A stretch of 64,000 bases of DNA. Origin: Dactylosporangium aurantiacum. GTDB taxonomy: Bacteria; Actinomycetota; Actinomycetes; Mycobacteriales; Micromonosporaceae. The notes under the pieces are model-generated. The model searched no databases. It was given only the letters and a program-made list of their open reading frames with translations, and had not been told where the DNA came from. Each line of letters opens with the position of its first letter. The stretch's first letter is position 1. Below, piece after piece: positions 8,872 to 16,917 of this stretch. The DNA lies in the NCBI RefSeq assembly GCF_000716715.1, contig NZ_JNYJ01000054.1, forward strand, positions 124,001-188,000. Reading direction: 5' to 3'. A program made the translations under genes and the position numbers.

Positions 8872-9816
8872 ATGCTGACGGTGGCGGTGCTGGCCCTCGA
8901 CGGGGTGATCCCGTTCGACCTGGCCACGCCACTGGAGGTGTTCGGCCGGACGCTGCTGCCGTCGGGCCGGCCCGCCTACCGGGTCGTGGTGTGCTCGCCG
9001 GCGCGGTCGGTGTCGGCGGGCGCCTTCCGGGTGTCGGAGCTGTCCGACCTGTCCGTCATGCGGGCGGCGGCGACGGTGATCGTGCCCGGCTGCGCGGACC
9101 CCTTCGCGCCCGTGCCGGCCGAGGTGGTGGACGCGCTGCGCGCCGCGGCCGCGGCCGGGACCCGGATCGCCTCGATCTGCTCCGGGGCGTTCGTCCTGGC
9201 CGTGGCCGGCCTGCTCGACGGGCTCCGGGCGACCACGCACTGGGTGGCCGCCGCCCAGCTCGCCGCCGCGTACCCGGCGGTCACGGTCGACCCCGGCGTC
9301 CTGTACGTCGACAACGGCCAGCTCCTCACGTCGGCCGGCGCGGCCGCCGGGCTCGACCTGTGCCTGCACCTGATCCGCCGCGACCACGGCTCCGCGGTCG
9401 CGGCCGGCGCCGCGCGGCTGTCGGTGATGCCGCTGGAGCGGGAGGGCGGGCAGGCGCAGTTCATCGTGCACGACCTGCCGCCGTCCCCGCAGGGCGCCGA
9501 GCTGGAGCCGCTGCTGCGCTGGATGCAGGACAACCTCGGCCGGGAGCTGACCCTGGAGCGGCTCGCGGCGCAGGCCGGCATGAGCGTGCGGACGCTCAAC
9601 CGCCGCTTCCGCGACCAGACCGGCACGACCCCGCTGCAGTGGCTGCACCGGGCCCGGATCCGGCGCGCGCAGCACCTGCTGGAGGCGACCACCGAGCCCG
9701 TGGAGCGCATCGCCGGTCAGGTCGGGTTCGGCTCGCCGACCGCATTCCGGGACAGGTTCAAACGCATCATCGGTACTGGTCCGCACGCATATCGGCGGGC
9801 GTTCCGGGGCGCGTGA
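8872..9816 (+). CDS. GlxA-family transcriptional regulator (DJ-1/PfpI plus AraC HTH)
   Basis: 314 residues. The N-terminal ~190 residues form a DJ-1/PfpI-like domain with the nucleophile-elbow region SICSGAFVLAVAGLLDG. The C-terminal ~100 residues are an AraC/XylS double HTH (REMT-type start GRELTLERLAAQAGMSVRTLNRRFRDQTGTTPLQWLHRARIRRAQHLLE, then VGFGSPTAFRDRFKRIIGTGPHAYR). GlxA-like regulators act on amide or carnitine/choline-type catabolism, and here no obvious target gene is adjacent. A WYL regulator and hydrolase lie upstream; a hypothetical gene follows at 9855. Confidence 0.93.
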   Translation: MLTVAVLALDGVIPFDLATPLEVFGRTLLPSGRPAYRVVVCSPARSVSAGAFRVSELSDLSVMRAAATVIVPGCADPFAPVPAEVVDALRAAAAAGTRIASICSGAFVLAVAGLLDGLRATTHWVAAAQLAAAYPAVTVDPGVLYVDNGQLLTSAGAAAGLDLCLHLIRRDHGSAVAAGAARLSVMPLEREGGQAQFIVHDLPPSPQGAELEPLLRWMQDNLGRELTLERLAAQAGMSVRTLNRRFRDQTGTTPLQWLHRARIRRAQHLLEATTEPVERIAGQVGFGSPTAFRDRFKRIIGTGPHAYRRAFRGA

Positions 9817-9854
9817 GCCGATTTTTTGTCGGTGGGTGGGTGCAGACTGCAGGC

Positions 9855-10796
9855 ATGGGTCCGGGGAGTCGTGGTCGTAGCCACAAACGTAGACATCGCC
9901 AGCAGTCCGTCCACCGCCGCACGCCGCACCGGCGGGCTCCTTCGACCGCGGCCGGTCCACCGGGCCTGTTCGCCGCGGTCGTCGGTGAGGTCGACCCTCT
10001 CCTGCGGCGCATCCTCGGCGGCCCGGCGGCGCTCGTCCCCGACGACGACCCGACCGACGCCGAGTTCGCCGGCGCGGCGTTCGTGTCGATGGCCGCGCTC
10101 ACCATCGGCGACCCGATGGCCCGGGTCACACCCGGCGGCACGCTCGAAGCGGTGCTGCTCTCCGACGTGATCCCCAGCTTCGAGCGGGCGGGCACACCGA
10201 TGGCGCCGGCGGTCGTGCTCGGCCTGGGCAGCGTCGCGGGCGGCCGGGTCGCGGCCGCCGCCGCGGCGGCCGTCGAGCGCATGGTCGCGGCGGGCGCCCA
10301 CCGCCCCGTGTGGTCGCCGGAGCTGGCCGGTCCGCTGCGCGCGGGCGGCTGCCACCGCCTCGTCGCCGCCGACGGCACGCCCGTCGGGCTCGGCTTCTCC
10401 GTCGCCCGCGCCGGCTGGACCCGCTCCGTCGAGTGCTACCTGGACCGCACCGACGGCCGGCTCATCCGCACGTATCTGACGTTTCTCGTCGGTGTCGGCT
10501 CGCCCGCCCACGAGCAGCAGCTCGGCGTCCGCCGCCACCTGCACGAGGCGATCCGCGCCGTCCGCGAGGACGTGCCGGCGACCGGTTTCCGCGCCCTGGT
10601 GGAGGACGCGCTGGAGCGCAGCGACGCGCACGACCGGCACCGGCCGACGCCGCTGATCGACCCGTTCGTCTTCGCCGGCGACCATCTCCCCTCGCCGATC
10701 GACGACGCGCCGGTGAGCCCGCTGACCCGCACCGTGACGCCGCTGCTGCGGGCGTGGATGCGCAGCCTGCCGCGCGAGGTCCGCAGGTTGCAATGA
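9855..10796 (+). CDS. hypothetical protein coupled to a STAND regulator
   Basis: 313 residues, family not recognised. The first ~40 residues are very basic (MGPGSRGRSHKRRHRQQSVH) and could bind nucleic acid. The remainder is a soluble alpha/beta protein with an Ala-rich helix (VAAAAAAAVERMVAAGAH) and a His/Arg-rich end. No catalytic motif, signal peptide or membrane segment is visible. The stop overlaps the start of the STAND gene by four bases (ATGA), so both are made together. It might supply a ligand or effector for that regulator; this is inference from spacing only. Confidence 0.7.
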   Translation: MGPGSRGRSHKRRHRQQSVHRRTPHRRAPSTAAGPPGLFAAVVGEVDPLLRRILGGPAALVPDDDPTDAEFAGAAFVSMAALTIGDPMARVTPGGTLEAVLLSDVIPSFERAGTPMAPAVVLGLGSVAGGRVAAAAAAAVERMVAAGAHRPVWSPELAGPLRAGGCHRLVAADGTPVGLGFSVARAGWTRSVECYLDRTDGRLIRTYLTFLVGVGSPAHEQQLGVRRHLHEAIRAVREDVPATGFRALVEDALERSDAHDRHRPTPLIDPFVFAGDHLPSPIDDAPVSPLTRTVTPLLRAWMRSLPREVRRLQ

Positions 10797-13348
10797 CCGG
10801 CGACACTGGCATTCGCGCCGACGAGCGGCGGGTGAGGATCGCGGCAGTGGACGACTTGCAGGGCAGCGCGGCGACGGTGGGCACCATGCCGGAGCTCGCG
10901 AGCCTCCTGCGCGACCTGCGCCGCCGGCAGTCCCGCCGCACCGGCCGCCCACCGCTGACCTACCGGCAGCTCGCCGCCCGCACCGGCTGGTCGCACGGGA
11001 TCATCGGCGAGTATCTCGCCGGCCGGGTCCTGCCGCCGACCGACCGCTTCGACGTGCTCGTCCGGCTGCTCGGCGCCGCCGCGGCCGAGCAGGCCGCGCT
11101 CGCCTCCGCCCGGGACCGGGTCGAGGAGCAGCGCGCCGCCGAGCACACCGAGCAGCGGCCCCGCGACCGGTCCGGGGTCGCGCCGCGGCAGCTGCCCGCC
11201 GACCTGACGACGTTCGCCGGCCGCACCTGGCAGCTGGCCCTGCTCGACCGGCTCACCGCCGACCGGCGCCCGATCCTGGTGTCCGGCACCGCGGGCGTCG
11301 GCAAGACCGCCCTCGCCGTGCACTGGGCGCACCAGGCCGCCGGGGTGTTCCCCGACGGGCAGCTGTTCCTCGACCTGCGCGGGTTCGGCCCGAGCAGCCG
11401 CGACCCGGTCGCCCCGGCCGACGCGCTCGGCGTGGCGCTCGGCCTGCTCGGCGTCCCGCCCGCCGGGGTCCCCGCCGAGCCGGAGGCCCGCGCCGGCATG
11501 TATCGCGGCCTCCTGCACGACAAGCGGATGCTGATCGTGCTCGACAACGCAGCGACCGCCGAGCAGGTCCGCCCGCTGCTGCCCGGCAGCGGGGCCAGCC
11601 TCGTGCTGGTCACCAGCCGCGTCCACCTGCCGGCCCTCGTCACCGACGACGGCGCCCGCCCGCTGACGCTCGACCTGCTCGACGCCGCCGACGCCCGGAC
11701 GCTGCTCGCCGGCCGCATCGGCGCCGCACGCACCGACCGCGAGCCCGAGGCGGTCGACAGCATCGTCGCCGCGTGCGCCCGGCTGCCGCTGGCCCTGTCC
11801 GTCGTCGCCGCCCGCGCCGCCCTGCACCCCGATTTCAGCCTCGCGGCGATCGCGGCCGAGCTGTCCAGCGCCCACGGCCGCCTCGACGCGCTGCGCTCCG
11901 ACGACCCGAAGGCCGACGTTGAGACCGTGTTCTCGTGGTCGTATCAGCGACTGACCGCGCCTACGCAGCGGCTGTTCCGCCTGGGTGGCCTGCACCCGAG
12001 CCCCGAGCTGGGCCTGCCGGCCGCGGCCGCCCTGTCCGGGCTGCCCGTCGCCGAGGTCCGCCCGCTGCTGGCCGAGCTCGTCCGCGCCCAGCTCGTCATC
12101 GAGCCGCGCCCCGGCCGGTTCAGCATGCACGACCTGCTGTGCGCCTACGCGTCGGGTCTCGCCGACCGGGTCGAGCCGGCCGCCGAGCGCGCCGCCGCCC
12201 GCCGCCGGCTCATCGAGCATTACACGAGGGCGGCCACCAGCGCCGCGATGACCCTCAACCCGTCCCGCCATCCAGCGGGTGTGCAGGACTTCGACCCTCC
12301 CGCGCGGCCGGGCCCGGCCGGCACCGGCGCGGCGCCGGCGCGCCACGACCACGCGCCCGCTGACCTGCCCGCCGACGAGGCGGCGGCCGCGGAGTGGTTC
12401 GCGGTGCACCGGCGGGCACTCATCGGGGCCCTGCAGCTCGCCGTCGTCTGTGGACTGGACCGGCAGGCGTGGCGGCTGGCCTGGGCGATGGCCGATCACC
12501 TGGACCGGGGCGGGCACTGGGGTGACTGGATCGCGACGCAGCGGGCCGCGGTCGGCGCGGCCGAGCGGCTCGGTGACACGGCGGCGCTCGCCCTGGCGCA
12601 CCGCAGCCTGTCGGGCGGATACATCCGCAGCGGCCGGCACGACGAGGCGCGCCGGCACCTGCGGGTGGCGTTCGACCTGTTCGTCGAGCTGGCCGACCAC
12701 GCGGGGGCGGCCAGGTGCCAGCACGCGCTGGGGTGGCTGCTGGAGACGCAGGACCGGTTCGCCGAGGCGGTCGCTCACGACGAGCGGGCGCTGGACCTGT
12801 TCCGGCTGGCCGACGACCCGGTCGGTCAGGCGCGGGCGCTCAACTCGGCCGGTTGGCACCATGCCCGCCTGGGGCACCACGAGCTGGCCCTCGCCTGCTG
12901 CGAGGAGGCACTCGAGCTGCAGCGGGGGCTCGGCGACGCGGCCGGGGTCGCGGCCACCCTCGACAGCCTCGGCTATGTCCACCACCGGCTGGGCGAGCAC
13001 GATCAGGCGATCGCGCGGTATCAGGACGCGTTGCTGCGATACGTGGAGCAGGGTGACCGTTTCAACGAGGCCGACACGTCGGTCCGGCTCGGCGACACGT
13101 GGGCCGCCGCCGGGCGGTGGGACGAGGCGCGGCAGGCGTGGCTGCGCGCGGCGGAGACGCTGGAGCTGCTCGCCCACCCGAAGGCGGCCGAGGTGAGGAC
13201 CCGGCTCGACGACCTCGCCGACGCGCGCCGCAAGCGGACGCCGCCCGCCATGCGGGCACCGGTGCCCGCCACGGCCCTGCCCGAGCTGCCACCGCCGAAG
13301 CCCCGCCGACCGGCGGCGTTACGGACGTCAGAACCCGCCACCACCTGA
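10793..13348 (+). CDS. STAND regulator: HTH, NB-ARC, TPR
   Basis: 851 residues if started at the coupled ATG; ATG 10886 (MPELASLLRDL) is an alternative. An XRE-like HTH lies near residues 33-95 (LTYRQLAARTGWSHGIIGEYLAG). The NB-ARC NTPase follows with Walker A GTAGVGK at ~165-171, Walker B-type MLIVLDNAATAEQVRPLLPG, and a CxRLPLAL GLPL-like motif. A winged-helix region includes MHDLLCAYA. The C-terminal half is TPR-like (ALGWLLETQDRFAEAVAHDERALDLFRL repeated). It resembles AfsR without the BTAD domain. Such proteins are ATP-dependent switches that detect ligands through the TPR part. It is coupled to the hypothetical gene upstream, and the Pro-rich tail is low complexity. Confidence 0.9.
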   Translation: MTGDTGIRADERRVRIAAVDDLQGSAATVGTMPELASLLRDLRRRQSRRTGRPPLTYRQLAARTGWSHGIIGEYLAGRVLPPTDRFDVLVRLLGAAAAEQAALASARDRVEEQRAAEHTEQRPRDRSGVAPRQLPADLTTFAGRTWQLALLDRLTADRRPILVSGTAGVGKTALAVHWAHQAAGVFPDGQLFLDLRGFGPSSRDPVAPADALGVALGLLGVPPAGVPAEPEARAGMYRGLLHDKRMLIVLDNAATAEQVRPLLPGSGASLVLVTSRVHLPALVTDDGARPLTLDLLDAADARTLLAGRIGAARTDREPEAVDSIVAACARLPLALSVVAARAALHPDFSLAAIAAELSSAHGRLDALRSDDPKADVETVFSWSYQRLTAPTQRLFRLGGLHPSPELGLPAAAALSGLPVAEVRPLLAELVRAQLVIEPRPGRFSMHDLLCAYASGLADRVEPAAERAAARRRLIEHYTRAATSAAMTLNPSRHPAGVQDFDPPARPGPAGTGAAPARHDHAPADLPADEAAAAEWFAVHRRALIGALQLAVVCGLDRQAWRLAWAMADHLDRGGHWGDWIATQRAAVGAAERLGDTAALALAHRSLSGGYIRSGRHDEARRHLRVAFDLFVELADHAGAARCQHALGWLLETQDRFAEAVAHDERALDLFRLADDPVGQARALNSAGWHHARLGHHELALACCEEALELQRGLGDAAGVAATLDSLGYVHHRLGEHDQAIARYQDALLRYVEQGDRFNEADTSVRLGDTWAAAGRWDEARQAWLRAAETLELLAHPKAAEVRTRLDDLADARRKRTPPAMRAPVPATALPELPPPKPRRPAALRTSEPATT

Positions 13349-13530
13349 CGGCGCCGCGACCGCCAGGACGACGATCACCACGAACGCGCCGCAGGTAGCG
13401 GCGGACCCCCCGGGTGAGCCCACCCAACCAGAACACCCGCAGCGGATCTTGCCCGATCGGCGCCCCGCGCCGCGGCGATCCTGGACACCGTTGGACAGCG
13501 GTCCGGGGCGGCGCGCCTGGTCGGCCTGGC

Positions 13531-13778
13531 GTGGGAGCGGCCCGGCGTGGGAGCGGCCCGGCGTGGGAGCGGCCCGGCGTGGGAGCGGCCCGGCGTGGGA
13601 GCGGCCCGGCGTGGGAGGCGGCCCGGGACGGCGCGCCTGGTCCGGCGTGGGAGCGGCCCGGCGTGGGACCGGCCCGGCGTGGGAGCGGCCCGGCGTGGGA
13701 GCGGCCCGGCGTGGGAGCAGCCCGGCGTGGGAGCAGCCCGGCGTGCGAGCGGCCCGGCGTGCGAGCGGCCCGGGACGG
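13531..13778. repeat. 16-bp minisatellite
   Basis: About 14 tandem copies of GTGGGAGCGGCCCGGC, in two blocks (13531-13626 and 13647-13778) separated by a GGACGGCGCGCCTGGTC-like spacer that also precedes the first block, so there is a higher-order repeat of roughly 116 bp. Late copies vary (GTGCGAGCGG, GTGGGAGCAG). Because 16 is not a multiple of three, open frames appear in several phases; these are artefacts, not genes. It lies in the gap between the STAND gene and the convergent protease gene. Confidence 0.9.
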
Positions 13779-13967
13779 CATTGGGAGCGGCCGACGGTAG
13801 CGTCTTGGATGGCGCATCCGACGCGGGGCACGGTGGCGAGCGCGGCGGCACGCAGCCCATCGGGGCGCTGCGCCCGTGCAGTGACCGAATACCAGCGCGC
13901 GAGGGCAGCCACGACAACACGCCGGGCAGGCGGGTGCAACGCGACGGAGCCGTCGCGGCCGGGCGGT

Positions 13968-14025
13968 GCGGGAATGCGGAGCGGGCCCGACTGCGTTGTC
14001 GGGCCCGCTCCTTCCCCATTCCCGC
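13968..14025 (-). terminator. strong hairpin after the secreted protease gene
   Basis: GGAGCGGGCCCGAC (13978-13991) pairs perfectly with GTCGGGCCCGCTCC (13998-14011) around a six-base loop, and outer arms GCGGGAAT/ATTCCCGC (13968-13975 and 14018-14025) extend the stem. It lies about 70 bp beyond the stop of the minus-strand protease. There is no clear U tract, which is usual in actinobacteria. The rest of the 13349-14092 gap holds the minisatellite and no credible gene. Confidence 0.75.
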
Positions 14026-14092
14026 GAACGAAGATCCGGTGCACTGCGGCGTGGACGACACCCGGTGCGCCAGAGCGACGACTACCGGCGCG

Positions 14093-15394
14093 CTACGACC
14101 ACAGCGCCGGGACGTTCGGTGGCTCCCAGCCGACCTGCGAGGTGTGTCCTTGCAGGCAGCGGTAGGACCGGCCGCCGTAGGTGACGGTCGCGCCGGTCGC
14201 GTAGACGGTGTTCGGCGCCCACGTGCCGTCCTGCGGCGGGGTCGTCGTGGCCGTCGCGGTGGGCCCCGGGCCGCCACCCGAGGTGACCAGGGTCAGCCCG
14301 TACGCCTGCAGGATCTCGTTGACGGGCTGGTAGTACATCGTGCCGCCGGAGGTGCAGTTGCCCGAGCCGCCGGATGTCACGCCCTGGGCCTGGGTGCCGG
14401 AGAGCCATGAGCCTCCGGAGTCGCCGGGTTCGGCGCACGCGTTGGAGCGCACGAGTCCGGTGACGGTGCCCTGGGAGTACGTGACCGACGCGTTCTTCTG
14501 CTGGATGGTGCCGCAGCGCCAGCCCGTGGTGGAGCCGGAGCGGCACACGGACGCGCCGACGGCCGCCTCGGTCGAGCCGGCGACGGCGACCGTGCCGCCG
14601 CTGTAGTTGTTCACCAGGCCGCGCGGGGTGTTGCCGGCGTCGACCTGGACCCAGGAGTAGTCGTTGCCGGGGAAGCTGGACCCGCGGAACGTCCCGCTCG
14701 GCTGGGTGGTGCGGGCGCCGGTGGTGCCGCAGTGACCGGCCGAGACGAAGCCGCCGTTGACGGAGAAGCCGATCGAGCACCGGGTGCCGCTGCCGATGTA
14801 GTACGCGTTGCCGCCGACCACGTCGATGTACGGCTTCGGGTCCTCGTCGGTCGCCTCGACCCGGACGGCGGCGGGGTCGACGGCGGCCGCCGCGAGGAAG
14901 CCCGACGCGCCGGATCCGAGGACGACGACGGTGTTGGCGCGCAGGTCGGCGTACCAGCCCTTGACGCTGCCCGGCGCCGCGGCGGCGTGCCGGTCGAGCC
15001 GGGCGACGACATCGTTGAGCTGGGCCTCGCTGCGGCTGACGAGGACGGGGGTGGCGCCGAGGTTGCGCACCGCCTTCTGCTGCGCGAGGTCGGTGACGCC
15101 GACCTCGACTGAGCGGCCGTCCGCGGTGACCCAGGTGCCCCCGTACCCGGCGCCGAGGGTCTTGCGCAGCACCTGCTGGGTGGTCGCGGCGCGGCTGTCG
15201 AGGGTGAGCCGGTCGCGGGCCTGCGCGGGGGTGAGGTGCAGGTCGCGCTGCATGGCGCTGAAGACGGCGGGGGCCACGCCGGGCGGGGGCGCGGCCGCCG
15301 TGTCGGCGGCGGCGAGGGCGTTGTGGGTGAGTACGCCGGTCGTGACCAGGGCGGCGGTCACGGTGACGGACAGCACCAGGGCAGTTCTGCGCAT
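14093..15394 (-). CDS. secreted S1 serine protease, alpha-lytic/streptogrisin type, with C-terminal chitin-binding module
   Basis: 433 residues from MRRTALVLSVTVTAALVTT, a Sec-type signal peptide; AAGGA lies seven bases upstream. An alpha-lytic-protease prodomain follows (FSAMQRDLHLTPAQARDRL...VVARLDRHA). The mature chymotrypsin-fold domain shows the His of SAGHCG, an Asp region (NDYSWVQVD) and the Ser of GDSGGSW, plus disulfide Cys pairs. After a Thr/Pro linker comes a ~45-residue CBM5/12-like module (WAPNTVYATGATVTYGGRSYRCLQ and NVPALW). This is the streptogrisin C layout: an extracellular protease held on chitin or similar polymers. The prodomain folds the enzyme and is then removed. A strong hairpin follows the stop. 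Confidence 0.93.
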   Translation of the reverse strand: MRRTALVLSVTVTAALVTTGVLTHNALAAADTAAAPPPGVAPAVFSAMQRDLHLTPAQARDRLTLDSRAATTQQVLRKTLGAGYGGTWVTADGRSVEVGVTDLAQQKAVRNLGATPVLVSRSEAQLNDVVARLDRHAAAAPGSVKGWYADLRANTVVVLGSGASGFLAAAAVDPAAVRVEATDEDPKPYIDVVGGNAYYIGSGTRCSIGFSVNGGFVSAGHCGTTGARTTQPSGTFRGSSFPGNDYSWVQVDAGNTPRGLVNNYSGGTVAVAGSTEAAVGASVCRSGSTTGWRCGTIQQKNASVTYSQGTVTGLVRSNACAEPGDSGGSWLSGTQAQGVTSGGSGNCTSGGTMYYQPVNEILQAYGLTLVTSGGGPGPTATATTTPPQDGTWAPNTVYATGATVTYGGRSYRCLQGHTSQVGWEPPNVPALWS

Positions 15395-15597
15395 CGCAGT
15401 TCCTTCCCGGAGGGAGCGACGGACAGCGTGGGGGTGGTGGCCGGCACCGGGGCGGGGGAGGCTCCCGGCACCCCGATGCCGGAGACTGTGGGAAGTGCGC
15501 AACTGGCGCGTTAACTCCAGTTACCGTCGTTGTTGCGTGAACGCTAGGACTCGTACAGGCGGCTGTCAATACGCAAGTGATGTGGGAAGGTGGCGCG

Positions 15598-16917
15598 GTG
15601 ACGGAGGACGAGTCGCTCGGCGCGCGCATCAGGCGGCTGCGCCTCGAACGCGGGCTGACCCAGCGGGAGCTGGCCGAGCCGCGGTACACCCGCGCGTTCC
15701 TGGCGGCGATCGAGGCGGGCGTCCGCGTCCCGAACGCTGAGACGCTCGCCCATGTCGCGGGCACGCTCGGCGTCGACCCCGACGACCTGCGCCACGGACG
15801 CCCCGCCGACGCCGCCACCACCCTCGCCGGCGTGCTCGCCGAGGCGCGCCGCGAGCTGTCGCGCGGCCGGACGGCCGAGGCGGCGGCGAAGGCGGCCGAC
15901 GTCGAGCGGCTGGCCCGCCGGTACGCGCTGCCGGAGCTGCAGTGCCGGGCCGTGCACCTGTCCGGGGACGTCGCCCTGCACACCGGTGACGTGGGGGCCG
16001 CGCTGGGGCGGTACACGACGGCGAAAACACTGCTCGACGCCGAGCAGGTGACGCTGCGTGCCGCCGTGGTGGCCAGAGAGGCGTACTGCCTGCAGATCAC
16101 CGGTGCGACCGGCGAGGCGATCACGCTGCTGGAGACCGAGCTGCGTGGCGTGCGCGCCGCGACCGACCCCGATCCCGACGCGCAGATCCGGTTGACCAGC
16201 GCGCTGGTGTACACGTTTCTCGAGCTCGACTGGCGCGAGCGAGCCCGCCGGCTGGAACGCGAGGCGCTGCCGCTGCTGCCGAGGGTGCGCAACCGCGAGT
16301 GGCTGGCCCAGTTCAGCGTCACGGTCGCCCAGCTGCGCCGCGATCACGACCTCGCCGACACCGAGCGGCTGCTCGGCGAGGCCCTAGCCATCTACACCGA
16401 CCTCGGCCTGACCAGGGAGATCGGCATCTGTCAGTGGGCGCACGGGTACGTGCTGCGCCGCGTCGGACGCGTCGGCGAGGCCGCCGAACGGTTCGAGCGG
16501 GCCCGCGCGATCCTGCTCGAGGTCGGCGCCGTGCAGGACGTGGCCGGCGCCACCCTCGAGCTGGCCGAGGCCCGCCGCCTCGCCGGCGACCTGGACGAGG
16601 CGGAGCGGCTCGCCACCGAGGCAGCCGGCATCTGCCACCGCACGCAGCACCAGGAGTGCATGGCCGAGGCGGACCGCCTCCTCGGCCGGATCGCCGGCAC
16701 CCGCACTCCCGGCGACCCGATCGCCGATCAACTCCTCAGCAGGGCCGCCGACCGTTACGAGGAGTCAGGGCTCACTGCCGAACTCGTGACGACGAGCCGT
16801 CTGCTGGGCGAGCAACGGCGGGCGGGCGGTAACGTCGAGGGCGCGGCGGAGAGCTTCCGGCGAGGGCTTCTCGCCGCCGCGGGCCTGCCCGGGCTGCTGG
16901 TGACGCCCTGTGAGTGA
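15598..16917 (+). CDS. XRE-family regulator with TPR repeats (copy 1)
   Basis: 439 residues from the GTG at 15598, preferred over ATG 15580 because GGGAAGG lies eight bases before it. The HTH spans residues ~5-60 (LGARIRRLRLERGLTQRELAEPRYTRAFLAAIEAG). The rest is TPR-like with helix pairs such as GVLAEARRELSRGRTAEAAAKAADVERLARRYALPELQ. The layout matches SARP-less RapH/PlcR-like or BldD-unrelated XRE-TPR regulators, which bind small peptides or metabolites. Its stop overlaps the start of a paralogue by eight bases, and the protease gene is divergent (203 bp), so a role in controlling the protease is possible but only inferred. Confidence 0.9.
   Translation: MTEDESLGARIRRLRLERGLTQRELAEPRYTRAFLAAIEAGVRVPNAETLAHVAGTLGVDPDDLRHGRPADAATTLAGVLAEARRELSRGRTAEAAAKAADVERLARRYALPELQCRAVHLSGDVALHTGDVGAALGRYTTAKTLLDAEQVTLRAAVVAREAYCLQITGATGEAITLLETELRGVRAATDPDPDAQIRLTSALVYTFLELDWRERARRLEREALPLLPRVRNREWLAQFSVTVAQLRRDHDLADTERLLGEALAIYTDLGLTREIGICQWAHGYVLRRVGRVGEAAERFERARAILLEVGAVQDVAGATLELAEARRLAGDLDEAERLATEAAGICHRTQHQECMAEADRLLGRIAGTRTPGDPIADQLLSRAADRYEESGLTAELVTTSRLLGEQRRAGGNVEGAAESFRRGLLAAAGLPGLLVTPCE

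Noticed and set aside
13531..13778. Possible CRISPR array
   Set aside because: The repeats are contiguous without unique spacers. The same holds for 17926-18072 and 54141-54254.
13414..13800. Open frames of repeated PGVGAARRGSG type
   Set aside because: They arise from the 16-bp minisatellite in all phases; no start site, no ribosome binding site.
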